Shown here: positions 54,750 to 63,424 of the stretch, piece by piece
Position numbering within the stretch: position 1 is the first letter of the stretch
How the letters are laid out: each line of letters begins with the position of its first letter
NCBI RefSeq assembly: GCF_002802865.1
Contig: NZ_PGLQ01000001.1
Coordinates: forward strand, 248,001-312,000
Reading direction: 5' to 3'
DNA: 64,000 nt
Source of the DNA: Bifidobacterium scaligerum
Lineage (GTDB): Bacteria > Actinomycetota > Actinomycetes > Actinomycetales > Bifidobacteriaceae
The notes under the pieces: generated by a model
The model's input: the letters and a program-made list of their open reading frames with translations, nothing else
What the model was told of the DNA's origin: nothing
The model's database searches: none
Translations under genes and position numbers: made by a program

Positions 54750-55421
54750 ATGGTTGATCGGAAAGTGATATTGACCGATGTGGGGCACAGCTTCGACCGT
54801 ACCGGCGAAGACATGCTGTTCCGACACTTGACGATGACGCTGCTGCCCAAACATGTCTATGCGTTGACCGGACCATCGGGCTCAGGCAAGTCCACATTGC
54901 TGTCCATCGTCGCCGGATGGGTCGTGCCGGTAGCCGGTTCGGTGGAGCGAATTGACTGCGGGCGCGTGTGTTGGGTGCTGCAGAACCCACATGGCGTGGC
55001 GCGCCGCTCGGCCATCGACCATGTGGCCTTGCCGTTCATCGCACGAGGGGAGCGGCGGCGAGACGCCGAAACCCATGCGATGAAACTGCTCGAAGCGTTC
55101 GGGTTGACGGCCTTGGCCCGCAAACCATTTCGTGATTTATCAGGCGGTGAGGCACAACGACTGATGCTGGCCCGGGGAGTCGCCTCGCATGCTGGCCTGT
55201 TGCTGGTTGACGAGCCGACCGCGCAATTGGATCTCAACACCGCAGCCACTGTCAACGAGCATCTGCACAATCTTTCGATGAGCGGCGCCATCGTGGTGGT
55301 GGCCACGCATGATCCCCGCACGCGTGATGCCTGCACTGATCTGATCGATTTGCGCGACTGGCAAAGCGACGAGCCCACGCACGCCAATTCGATTGAGCGA
55401 GGCGGTGAACATCATGAATGA
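54750..55421 (+). CDS. ABC ATPase, module B
   Basis: A 223-residue ATPase. ATG at 54750 with AAGGCGG upstream is preferred; GTG at 54741 would overlap the adaptor stop. Walker A GPSGSGKST, LQNPHGVARR Q-loop, LSGGEAQRLMLARG, LLLVDEPTAQLD, VVATHDPRTRDACTD. Same DEPTAQLD variant as the module A ATPase. Overlaps the permease by 8 bases. Confidence 0.88.
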   Translation: MVDRKVILTDVGHSFDRTGEDMLFRHLTMTLLPKHVYALTGPSGSGKSTLLSIVAGWVVPVAGSVERIDCGRVCWVLQNPHGVARRSAIDHVALPFIARGERRRDAETHAMKLLEAFGLTALARKPFRDLSGGEAQRLMLARGVASHAGLLLVDEPTAQLDLNTAATVNEHLHNLSMSGAIVVVATHDPRTRDACTDLIDLRDWQSDEPTHANSIERGGEHHE

Positions 55422-56580
55422 AGCAAATGATCGCCGACATCATATGCGGCTGGCCGGAATGCTAGGGGAAGCTTGGCGAGACCTCGTCACCGGCACCAGC
55501 CATGCATGTGCGCTGGCCATAGGACTTGCATGCCTGATTATGCTGCTTGCCGGCGCCGACTGGCTCACTATTACGGGCATCCAACGGCAAACCGATGAAT
55601 ATGTGGCATCAGGCGGCTCAACCTGGATATTGGAATACCCGAATCATATCGATGGCGCAGCCTGTGATCGGCTCGTCTCATTGGACGGTGTCGAAGCGGC
55701 CGGAGCGGTGCGGCAGTCGGACAGCAAGCTGGTGTTCGCGGTCTTGCCGTCCACCAGCGTACCTTTGTATGAAATCACGCCGGGTGCCGCCGACGTATTC
55801 ATGCTGAGCGCCACCGGAACACAGTGGCAATACGGGAAAGCTCGGGAATCCGGTAACACCACCGTAAGCCGGGAAGGTGCGTTGCTGTCCCGCGAAGCGG
55901 CGGAGCCATTCCAGGCTCAAGCGGGGCAATCCCTGGCATTGAAGGATGGACACCATCTTGATGTTGCCGGTGTGTTCGACTGGCCGGATGACGGCAGAAA
56001 ATCAGGTTTCTCCTATGCCGCACTGACCCCGGTCCCCGCTGATTCGAGCGTGCCATTCAGCCAATGCTGGGTGCGCGCGTGGCCGCAGACCAGGAATCTC
56101 GAATCATTACTGCGTTTGTCCAGCGATGGCACGGCCAGCGCGACTGCGGCCGAGCGCCCGCAGATCTATAAGCTCAACACCACCAAAGGCAGCGAGCTGG
56201 ATAGTGCGGCACTGTTTGCATCGAGGCTGACTGCCTTTGTGCCGTGGATCGCGCTCGCAGCGGCACTGGCGTTGGGCTTCATCGCAACGCGCACGCGCAA
56301 ACTGGAAATGGCGTCCGCATTGCATTGCGGCGTACCGAAAACCGCGTTGCTTGCGCAAATCATGCTGGAAACGATTACTTGGAGCATCGCCGGCATATTA
56401 CTGACCAGCCCACTGCTCGCATGGGTCTGGTTGCATGACAACACTACCGAGGCCGAAGCTCTGACCGACACCTTATTGCGAGTACCCATCGCAGCGGTAC
56501 TCGGCGTGCTCGCTGGCACATTCCTAGCTGTGCTGCTCACACGGGAAAATCACCTGCTGAAATACTTCAAGAACCGGTGA
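55414..56580 (+). CDS. FtsX-like ABC permease, module B
   Basis: A 388-residue permease; ATG at 55414 follows GAGGCGG. N-terminal helix (HACALAIGLACLIMLLAG), a large outer domain (about 50-275), and three C-terminal helices. It ends HLLKYFKNR, like module A. Low-level identity is spread over the whole length. The partner lipoproteins, adaptor and ATPase lie directly upstream. Confidence 0.8.
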   Translation: MNEANDRRHHMRLAGMLGEAWRDLVTGTSHACALAIGLACLIMLLAGADWLTITGIQRQTDEYVASGGSTWILEYPNHIDGAACDRLVSLDGVEAAGAVRQSDSKLVFAVLPSTSVPLYEITPGAADVFMLSATGTQWQYGKARESGNTTVSREGALLSREAAEPFQAQAGQSLALKDGHHLDVAGVFDWPDDGRKSGFSYAALTPVPADSSVPFSQCWVRAWPQTRNLESLLRLSSDGTASATAAERPQIYKLNTTKGSELDSAALFASRLTAFVPWIALAAALALGFIATRTRKLEMASALHCGVPKTALLAQIMLETITWSIAGILLTSPLLAWVWLHDNTTEAEALTDTLLRVPIAAVLGVLAGTFLAVLLTRENHLLKYFKNR

Positions 56581-56613
56581 AATACGATTGCGCGAGTGCC
56601 CATGACATAAGAA

Positions 56614-56693
56614 AACTCCCTAGATAAAACCCGGCCGATCAGTAGCCTGAAACAGTTCAAGGCGAATCGATGGCAGGATTCAACTAGGGAGTT
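56614..56693. terminator. Long-range inverted repeat between permease and pdxY
   Basis: AACTCCCTAG (56614-56623) and CTAGGGAGTT (56684-56693) are separated by 60 bases. In the minus direction the second arm runs into GTTTTCTT, so it can end the pdxY transcript; the wide inner part may form further structure. Confidence 0.55.
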
Positions 56694-56714
56694 GCAAGTA
56701 CGCCTGTTGTGCGT

Positions 56715-57587
56715 TTACTTCACCAGAGCGGTAAGCTCGCCGAGGTTCAGTTCGAAGCTCACGCCACGCTCCTCAAAGTTGGGCTGGTGGCGGGTGCTCT
56801 CCATCGCATGACGGACGAATTCGCCGGCAATCTCGGCGGACTCGGCCAGACCCTTACCGGCCAACACTGCACCGCACAGCGCAGAAGCGAACGCGTCACC
56901 CGTGCCGTGAATCATGTACGGCAGCTTGTCGTGCGCGAGCTCGATCTTGTTCTCCGCTCCAGTTTCGGCGCTGGCCACATAGTTCACGATCTTGCCGTCG
57001 CCATGGTCGATGCCCTTCAAGACCACGTTTTTGGCACCGAGCTTGAGCAGAGCATCGAGCAGATCGGTCACTGAGGCGTCATCCAGATCCTGACCGGGGT
57101 AGTCACGCTTGGTGAGGATCGAAGCCTCGGTGAGGTTCGGCATCAGCACATCAGCGCCGTCGGCCAATGCACCCATCGCCTCACACAGTTCCGGCGTGTA
57201 CGTGGGATACATCTGACCGGCGTCACCCATCACCGGATCCACCAAGCGTAAAGCCTTCGGATATTCGCGGTACAGGCGCTGGATAATCGCCACCTGATCG
57301 GGGGAACCCAGGAAGCCGGAGTACACGCCGTCCAGATCCACGCCCTCCTTCTGCCATGCGTCAAGGTATCCGGAGAGGATGTCGGTGGTGTCGTGGAAGG
57401 TGAACACCTCGTACTTGGTGTGAGCCGAGAACAGAGCGGTCGGCACCGGGCACACATCACAACCTGCGGCCGAGAGAATCGGGATCGCGGCGGTCAGCGA
57501 ACACTTGCCGTAGCCGCACATATCATGCACGGCAGCCACACGAGGAATGTACAACGGATCGCGATCGTACAACGTAACGTCAGCCAT
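56715..57587 (-). CDS. pdxY: Pyridoxal/pyridoxamine kinase
   Basis: A 290-residue ribokinase-fold kinase making pyridoxal phosphate. Motifs: HDMCGYGKCSLTAAIPIL at the N-terminus, VDPVMGDAGQMYPTY, VLMPNLTEASIL, and HGTGDAFASALCGAVL with the catalytic Asp (GTGD). PLP is the cofactor of the divergent metY product. Normal length for PdxY/PdxK. Confidence 0.93.
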   Translation of the reverse strand: MADVTLYDRDPLYIPRVAAVHDMCGYGKCSLTAAIPILSAAGCDVCPVPTALFSAHTKYEVFTFHDTTDILSGYLDAWQKEGVDLDGVYSGFLGSPDQVAIIQRLYREYPKALRLVDPVMGDAGQMYPTYTPELCEAMGALADGADVLMPNLTEASILTKRDYPGQDLDDASVTDLLDALLKLGAKNVVLKGIDHGDGKIVNYVASAETGAENKIELAHDKLPYMIHGTGDAFASALCGAVLAGKGLAESAEIAGEFVRHAMESTRHQPNFEERGVSFELNLGELTALVK

Positions 57588-57974
57588 GAACTACTCCAAT
57601 CATCAATCGACAAACCAAGTGCCAATACAGGCAACAGTGCAGAGCGTAGCCCAATCAACGAATCGACCATGTAACGCGATCCACATTTCGGGTGACAGGA
57701 CTGCAAACGCATGTCGTACAAAACGGTCGGGCCGCATCTTCAGTCGGCGTGTCGCATGGATTCCGGCTGTGGATTTGCCGATGGCAACCTCATGAAAACC
57801 CAATGATTTCAACGTGTTATAAGGGTCTATAGGCAACCCCGATAACGTGTGGCTTGCGGTGTGCGGTGCCGCGCGCGTACCTTCATAACTAACACCTCGC
57901 CAACCGCCGAACACGGCAGGCGGGTGGCAAGGAAAAGAACCTCGCGACCAAGCACAACCAGCAAGGAGCACATC
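57588..57974. other. Divergent pdxY/metY promoter region
   Basis: 387 bases, no gene seen. TTATAAGGGTCTATAGG near 57815 offers possible -10 boxes for metY, about 150 bases before its start, leaving a long leader. I see no clear S-box or other riboswitch consensus. Confidence 0.45.
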
Positions 57975-59288
57975 ATGGCCGAGAACAAGAAGTACCGTTT
58001 TGAAACCCTGCAGCTGCACGTGGGCCAGGAGCAGGCCGATCCGGCCACCGACTCCCGCGCAGTGCCGATCTACGCCACCACTTCCTACGTCTTCCACAAC
58101 TTCGATCACGCTGAGGCTCGCTTCGGCCTTGCTGATCCGGGCAACATCTACGGCCGTCTGACCAACTCCACCCAGGGTGTTTTCGAAGACCGTATCGCCG
58201 CCCTCGAAGGTGGTACCGCAGGCATCGCCGTCGCCTCCGGTGCAGCTGCCGTCGAATACGCCGTGCGCAACATCACCCAGTCCGGTGACCACATCGTCTC
58301 CTCCAAGAACATCTACGGCGGCACCTTCAACCTGCTGAAGCACACCCTGCCGCGTGATGGCATCACCACCACCTTCGTCGACCCGGAGGTTCCGCAGAAC
58401 TTCGAGGATGCCATTCAGGAGAACACCAAGCTCGTCTACTTCGAGACCTTCGGCAACCCGAACGCCGATCTGCCGGACTTCGAAGCCATCTCCGAAATCG
58501 CTCATAAGCATCATCTGCCGGTGATCGTCGACAACACCTTCGCCACCCCGTACCTGTTCCGCCCGCTGGAGCATGGTGCCGACGTCGTGGTCGAATCCGC
58601 CACCAAGTTCATCGGCGGCCACGGCACCACGCTCGGTGGCGTCGTCGTTGAGGGCGGCAAGTTCAACTGGGCCGAAGTGCCGGGCAAGTTCCCGACCCTG
58701 ACCGAGCCGGACCCCTCTTACCATGGCCTGAACTTCTACGAGGCTCTGGGCGGCACCGCATTCGTGACCCGTATCCGCGCCATCCTGCTGCGCGACACCG
58801 GCGCCACCCTGTCCCCGTTCGCAGCCTTCCTGCTGCTGCAGGGCACTGAAACCCTGTCCCTGCGCGTTGAGCGCCACGTCCAGAACGCGCTGAAGGTCGT
58901 CGAATACCTGCAGACTGTGCCGGAAGTCGAGTCCGTCTCCCACCCGTCCATCGAAGGCCGTCGCGACCACGCCCTCTACGAGAAGTACTTCCCGAACGGC
59001 GCCGGCTCCATCTTCACCTTCGACATCAAGGGCGGTAAGGATGCGGCACGTGTCTTCATCGACAACCTGCACCTGTTCTCCCTGCTGGCCAACGTGGCCG
59101 ATGTGAAGTCCTTGGTCATCCACCCGGCTTCCACCACCCATTCCCAGGAGACTCTGGAAGAGCTGGAGGATCAGGGCATCCATCAGGGCACCATCCGCCT
59201 GTCCATCGGCACCGAGAACATCGAGGACATCCTCGACGATCTCAAGGGCGGCTTCGAGGCCGTCCGTGCTTCCGGCTTGGCCAAGTGA
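57975..59288 (+). CDS. metY: O-acetylhomoserine sulfhydrylase
   Basis: A 437-residue PLP enzyme forming homocysteine from O-acetylhomoserine and sulfide. Start at 57975 follows AAGGAG. Motifs: [54 protein letters not shown] (in parts), [13 protein letters not shown]-lysine in [15 protein letters not shown] and the C-terminal [12 protein letters not shown]. Size and IYGRLTN favour MetY over the shorter cystathionine gamma-synthase. Codon use is strongly biased (CTG, GGC, AAC), as for a highly expressed gene. Confidence 0.95.
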   Translation: MAENKKYRFETLQLHVGQEQADPATDSRAVPIYATTSYVFHNFDHAEARFGLADPGNIYGRLTNSTQGVFEDRIAALEGGTAGIAVASGAAAVEYAVRNITQSGDHIVSSKNIYGGTFNLLKHTLPRDGITTTFVDPEVPQNFEDAIQENTKLVYFETFGNPNADLPDFEAISEIAHKHHLPVIVDNTFATPYLFRPLEHGADVVVESATKFIGGHGTTLGGVVVEGGKFNWAEVPGKFPTLTEPDPSYHGLNFYEALGGTAFVTRIRAILLRDTGATLSPFAAFLLLQGTETLSLRVERHVQNALKVVEYLQTVPEVESVSHPSIEGRRDHALYEKYFPNGAGSIFTFDIKGGKDAARVFIDNLHLFSLLANVADVKSLVIHPASTTHSQETLEELEDQGIHQGTIRLSIGTENIEDILDDLKGGFEAVRASGLAK

Positions 59289-59402
59289 AATCGGCAGGAA
59301 GGCTAACGATTCGCTGAGAAGGGGCGCGATGCTGATGGGGTGCATTGCGAATCATCGAGTCGTATGGGGTGACTTCCACCTGATCGCTTGACCCAAGGAG
59401 TA

Positions 59403-59438
59403 GGAAGCCCGCGCTGACGTCATGCAGCGCGGGCTTCC
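59403..59438 (+). terminator. Terminator of metY
   Basis: GGAAGCCCGCGCTG and CAGCGCGGGCTTCC form a perfect 14-bp stem with an 8-nt loop. The U-run is weak (CTCGTCGTTATT). Confidence 0.8.
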
Positions 59439-59443
59439 TCGTC

Positions 59444-59518
59444 GTTATTCCGTGTTTTCGCGAATTTGTCTCGCTGAGCAGCGGTCAGCGAGACAAATTC
59501 GCAAAAACACGGAATAAC
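59444..59518. repeat. 34-bp inverted repeat with 7-nt centre
   Basis: Left arm 59444-59477 starts GTTATTCCGTG and ends CTCGCTGA. Right arm 59485-59518 is its complement with a single mismatch. It directly follows the metY terminator. A REP/MITE-like element or structured RNA is possible. Confidence 0.9.
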
Positions 59519-59561
59519 TCGATCCTGAAAGGGAAGAAGATTGAGGCATTCTGTTTCTTGT

Positions 59562-59589
59562 CGTCTCTCATCCTGAAGGATGAGAGACG
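59562..59589. promoter_or_regulatory. 28-bp palindrome upstream of the MacB-like operon
   Basis: CGTCTCTCATCCT and AGGATGAGAGACG flank GA, a perfect dyad 115 bases before the ATPase ATG. With a 2-nt centre it fits a DNA operator better than an RNA hairpin. Confidence 0.6.
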
Positions 59590-59703
59590 CTGGGGGAGAA
59601 CTCGTTCAATTCAGTCTGGCGCACGATGGGGTGCGCTCGCGTTTCTTCATAAGTTGGAATCATCATCCGGGCATAAGGCTCGGTCAATTTATGGAGAGAC
59701 ATC

Positions 59704-60621
59704 ATGAACGTACAGAATTCAGCCGCACCCGTGATTGCGTCGCGTGGTGCTGCCATTCAAGCCGTTGACTTGGTTAAGGATTATGGCGCAGGAGCCAGCG
59801 TCGTCCACGCTTTGCGTGGCGTGAATATCAGCTTCGAACGCGGACGGTTCACCGCCATCATGGGACCATCCGGCTCCGGCAAATCCACGCTCATGCATAC
59901 GCTTGCCGGTCTCGACTCCGCTACCTCGGGGCATATTCTCTTCGACGGCGCGGACCTGACCCGCATGAACGACAAGCAGCTCACACTGCTGCGCCGTCAC
60001 AGGATCGGTTTTATTTTCCAGAGCTTCAATCTGCTGCCCATGTTCAGCGCCGAGCAGAACATCCTTATGCCACTCACTTTGGCCGGTGAGAAGCCGGACC
60101 GCGCATGGTTCGACCTGCTCGTGGAAACGTTGGGCCTTAAACAGCGCCTGAACCACCGTCCCACCGAATTATCCGGCGGACAACAACAGCGTGTGGCCAT
60201 CGCCCGCGCTCTGATCACTAAACCGAAACTGGTCTTCGCCGACGAGCCCACCGGCAATCTTGACTCTGTCTCCAGTGCTGAGGTGCTTGGCTTCCTCAAG
60301 CGTTCGGTCAACGAACTGGGGCAGACCATTGTCATGGTCACTCATGATGCCGTAGCCGCCTCCTACGCAGACCGCGCCATCGTGTTCGCGGACGGACGGA
60401 TCGTGGCCGACGAATCGCACCCTACCGCGGAAGTCATGAACAATCTGCTGATGGCCGAACGCGAGCGTGCCACACGTGCCGCCGTCACTTCCACCCGCGC
60501 GGATAAGCTCGCCCGACTCGCTGGCGTGAATGGGCCGGCTCATCTGCCGATCACCGATGACGTGCTGCCGGAGGCGGGCGGTGCCCGTCACGCCGCACCC
60601 GTGGCCCGCCACGCGCGTTGA
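59704..60621 (+). CDS. MacB/LolD-like ABC ATPase
   Basis: A 305-residue ATPase; ATG follows GGAGAGA. Walker A GPSGSGKSTLMHTLAG, FIFQSFNLLPMF, LSGGQQQRVAIARAL, VFADEPTGNLDS, VMVTHD. A C-terminal extension of about 70 residues (Arg/Ala-rich) goes beyond the usual 230. It precedes the FtsX-type permease by 19 bases. Exports peptides, lipids or drugs in this family; the substrate is unknown. Confidence 0.9.
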   Translation: MNVQNSAAPVIASRGAAIQAVDLVKDYGAGASVVHALRGVNISFERGRFTAIMGPSGSGKSTLMHTLAGLDSATSGHILFDGADLTRMNDKQLTLLRRHRIGFIFQSFNLLPMFSAEQNILMPLTLAGEKPDRAWFDLLVETLGLKQRLNHRPTELSGGQQQRVAIARALITKPKLVFADEPTGNLDSVSSAEVLGFLKRSVNELGQTIVMVTHDAVAASYADRAIVFADGRIVADESHPTAEVMNNLLMAERERATRAAVTSTRADKLARLAGVNGPAHLPITDDVLPEAGGARHAAPVARHAR

Positions 60622-60640
60622 GATACAGGAGCGTAGACAC

Positions 60641-63301
60641 ATGTTTTCCATCACATTGAATCTCATGAAGAAAAACGTCCGGATGCTCATTCCGGCCGGC
60701 ATCGCCGTGCTCATCGGCACTGCGTTCATCGCCGCCACGTTCCTGTTCGGCAACGCCATGAACGACTCCCTCATCCGCCAGCAGACCGCCATCTACGCCG
60801 GTGCGGACGCGATGATCCTGCCTGACCTGCCCGAACACCTCACCGACGCACAGGCCAACGAAGCATATTCACGCACCGTTGCCGACTATCATCTCGACCG
60901 CATGCGCGCTATCGACGGCGTTAAAGGTGTACGTGCCATCACCGCCGCCAATATCCGCTTGTCCAATGGCACCCGTCACGCCACCAGTTACGCCATCAAC
61001 ACAGGTGAGGTGAAACTGCTGCCTGTGACTGTCGCGCATGGTGACCGGCCTGTCGATAGCCGTGAGATTGCCCTGCCTGAAGGTATTGCCGAACAGCTCG
61101 GCCTGCGTGTGGGGGATACGGTGCGAGTCGCCTCTCGTTGGAACGCCTCCGGAAGTCAAGATTTCGTTGAAGATGTCGAAGCGCGCGTGACGGGCCTGAC
61201 CGATGACCCCAACGGTGCTTACGCATACGACGGCGGTGCCACCATCCTTTCTGACGATCTCATGGCTTCGGTCAACGGCGTCTCCGACTTCAATCAGGTC
61301 AACGCCACCTCCGTCTACCTCGACCTCGACACCCGAGCTGACACGGCCGCCATCGATCGTCTCCTGCCCCGATATAGCCGACTCGTGGACCGCAGCGAAG
61401 CCGACCGGCTCGCCGTGGAATCCCTCAGTGCCAACGGCACCAGTGTTGTCACTACGTTCCTCATGAGCTTCGGCGTGCTTGCCCTGCTTGTCGCCGCGCT
61501 TGTCATCGCCAATACGTTCCAAGTGCTTGTCGCCCAACGTCGACGTGTACTCGCCCTTCTGCGCACCATCGGTGCTGACCGTCGTCAATTGCACGCTTCC
61601 GTCTTATGCGAAGCCGGAATCCTTGGTCTCATCGCATCCTTGCTTGGCGTCACGCTCGGCATCGGGCTCATGGCCCTGCTGTGCGCTACCGATGTCATGA
61701 AGACCGCCGGCGTGTCCATGCGCCTCGTCATGACTTGGCCTGTCGTCGTCGTGCCCGTTGCTTTCGGCCTGGTCATGACCGTCATCGCATCCCTTGGCCC
61801 CGCGCGAGCCGCCACCGTCGTCACCCCGCTCGAAGCGCTACGCCCCATTGAACTGACTGAGACTGCCCGTCACGGACGCATGCGCGCCATACTTTCCATC
61901 CTCATGTTCGCCATCGGCATCGCACTATGTGCGTTCGGCGCATGGCAGATGTACCTATCCGCCATTGGACGTGAATCCCTGAGTGCCGATCATTATCCTG
62001 CTGTCCTGCTTGCCGCCATGGGCGGATGCGCGCTTACGTTCATCGCATTCGTCGTCTCTGCCGTCTACTGGATGCCAGCGCTCATGCGCGGTGCCGGAGC
62101 GCTTGCCGCCAAAATCGGCCCCAGTGCCGTCATTGCTCACTCCAACATCCAAAAGAACCCACGCAGGGTTGCCGCCACCGGTGCCGCACTCCTTATCGGC
62201 GTCACGCTCGTCTCCACCATCGCCACCGGTGCCGCCAGCGCTAAAACCACCATGGCCGACGCGCTCTCCACCCGCTACAGCGTAGACATGATCGCCACCG
62301 GTACCGGCATGACCGAAGAGCAGGCCAGTCAAGTGCGTCATGTTCAGGGCGTCGAACGCGTACTCGACGCGCCGACCGCCCTGCGCCACCTCACCGACGA
62401 CCAAGGCCATGATCTCAGCGTCCTGCTCGTCGGCATCCCTGACCTTGACAGTCTTTCGAAAGTCATGCACGCTGACCTGACCGGCATCACTCTGACAGAC
62501 CGCGACGTCCTGATGCCCCGACGTGCCCTCAGTGGCGCTGATATCGATTTCGATCGTACGCATACGGCCGATTTCATCGCTGCCGAGAGCACCGCGACGA
62601 CCAACACCGACACCACCGCGGCTGCAGGTACGTCCGGCCCAAACCTCACCGTTCTCCAAGCCGATTACCGTCGAGTCTCTTCCACCTACGATGCCGTCGC
62701 CTTCGTCACGGTTAATCACTTTACTGACGGTGACCTGACCGAACAGGGGCGCATCCTTCTCATGGCCGCCAATCCCGACGCCAATCACAACGGTGTCGGC
62801 GGCATCATCGACGGTGTGCGCGAAGCCTTGAATGCCGTCCCTGACGCCAATGTCACCGGGCCCATTGCTGAGCGCAACATGTGGGACACCACCATCAACG
62901 CCATGATGGCCCTGCTCGTCGGCCTCATCGCCGTCGCCGTACTCATCGCGCTTATCGGTGTGGCCAATACGCTCAGCCTGTCCGTTATCGAACGCACTCG
63001 CGAATCCGCCACCCTACGCGCTATTGGCATGACCCGCGGCCAGCTGCGCCGATCCCTCGCCGTGGAAGCACTTCTGCTTGCCGTCGTCTCCGGACTTGCC
63101 GGCGTCATCATCGGCACTCTGTTTGGATGGCTCGGCTCCTACATGGTGTTCAGCCTCTACGGCACCGTCGCCATGCCCTTCGAATGGAAGATCAATGGCA
63201 CCGTCCTCGCCGTGGCTGCGTTAGCCGCCCTTCTGGCCAGTATCCTACCCGCGCGCCGCGCCGCGAACACCCCGCCTGTTGAGGCACTCGCCGAAGCCTG
63301 A
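60641..63301 (+). CDS. FtsX/MacB-type permease with two FtsX units
   Basis: An 886-residue protein; ATG at 60641 follows GGAG. Ten helices: one near 15-35 and three at about 275-410, then a bundle near 430-510, and a final set at about 760-870. Two large outer domains lie between. VIERTRESATLRAIGMTRGQLRRSL and VLVAQRRRVLALLRTIGADRRQLH (cited in parts, for example RESATLRAIGMTRGQ) are the FtsX coupling motifs, each unit once. It forms an exporter with the upstream ATPase. Confidence 0.88.
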   Translation: MFSITLNLMKKNVRMLIPAGIAVLIGTAFIAATFLFGNAMNDSLIRQQTAIYAGADAMILPDLPEHLTDAQANEAYSRTVADYHLDRMRAIDGVKGVRAITAANIRLSNGTRHATSYAINTGEVKLLPVTVAHGDRPVDSREIALPEGIAEQLGLRVGDTVRVASRWNASGSQDFVEDVEARVTGLTDDPNGAYAYDGGATILSDDLMASVNGVSDFNQVNATSVYLDLDTRADTAAIDRLLPRYSRLVDRSEADRLAVESLSANGTSVVTTFLMSFGVLALLVAALVIANTFQVLVAQRRRVLALLRTIGADRRQLHASVLCEAGILGLIASLLGVTLGIGLMALLCATDVMKTAGVSMRLVMTWPVVVVPVAFGLVMTVIASLGPARAATVVTPLEALRPIELTETARHGRMRAILSILMFAIGIALCAFGAWQMYLSAIGRESLSADHYPAVLLAAMGGCALTFIAFVVSAVYWMPALMRGAGALAAKIGPSAVIAHSNIQKNPRRVAATGAALLIGVTLVSTIATGAASAKTTMADALSTRYSVDMIATGTGMTEEQASQVRHVQGVERVLDAPTALRHLTDDQGHDLSVLLVGIPDLDSLSKVMHADLTGITLTDRDVLMPRRALSGADIDFDRTHTADFIAAESTATTNTDTTAAAGTSGPNLTVLQADYRRVSSTYDAVAFVTVNHFTDGDLTEQGRILLMAANPDANHNGVGGIIDGVREALNAVPDANVTGPIAERNMWDTTINAMMALLVGLIAVAVLIALIGVANTLSLSVIERTRESATLRAIGMTRGQLRRSLAVEALLLAVVSGLAGVIIGTLFGWLGSYMVFSLYGTVAMPFEWKINGTVLAVAALAALLASILPARRAANTPPVEALAEA

Positions 63302-63317
63302 CGACGGTAAAGTTCAA

Positions 63318-63362
63318 AGGGATGGCCTGCACATCGTAATACGCGACGCGCAGGCCATCCCT
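63318..63362. terminator. Bidirectional terminator
   Basis: AGGGATGGCCTGC and GCAGGCCATCCCT form a perfect 13-bp stem around 19 bases. It serves the convergent permease and regulator genes. Confidence 0.8.
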
Positions 63363-63424
63363 CGTTCAAACAGTTTGTCGTGACTGGGACATACTGGCAT
63401 ATTGACGTACCGACATGTACGCGG

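Noticed and set aside
57588..57974. SAM-type riboswitch upstream of metY
   Set aside because: The leader is long, but I could not find the conserved core or helices of S-box, SAM-II or SAM-IV classes by eye; a covariance search would decide.
57603..59345. 580-codon open frame on - opposite metY
   Set aside because: Shadow of a strongly codon-biased, well-recognised PLP enzyme; no domain of its own.
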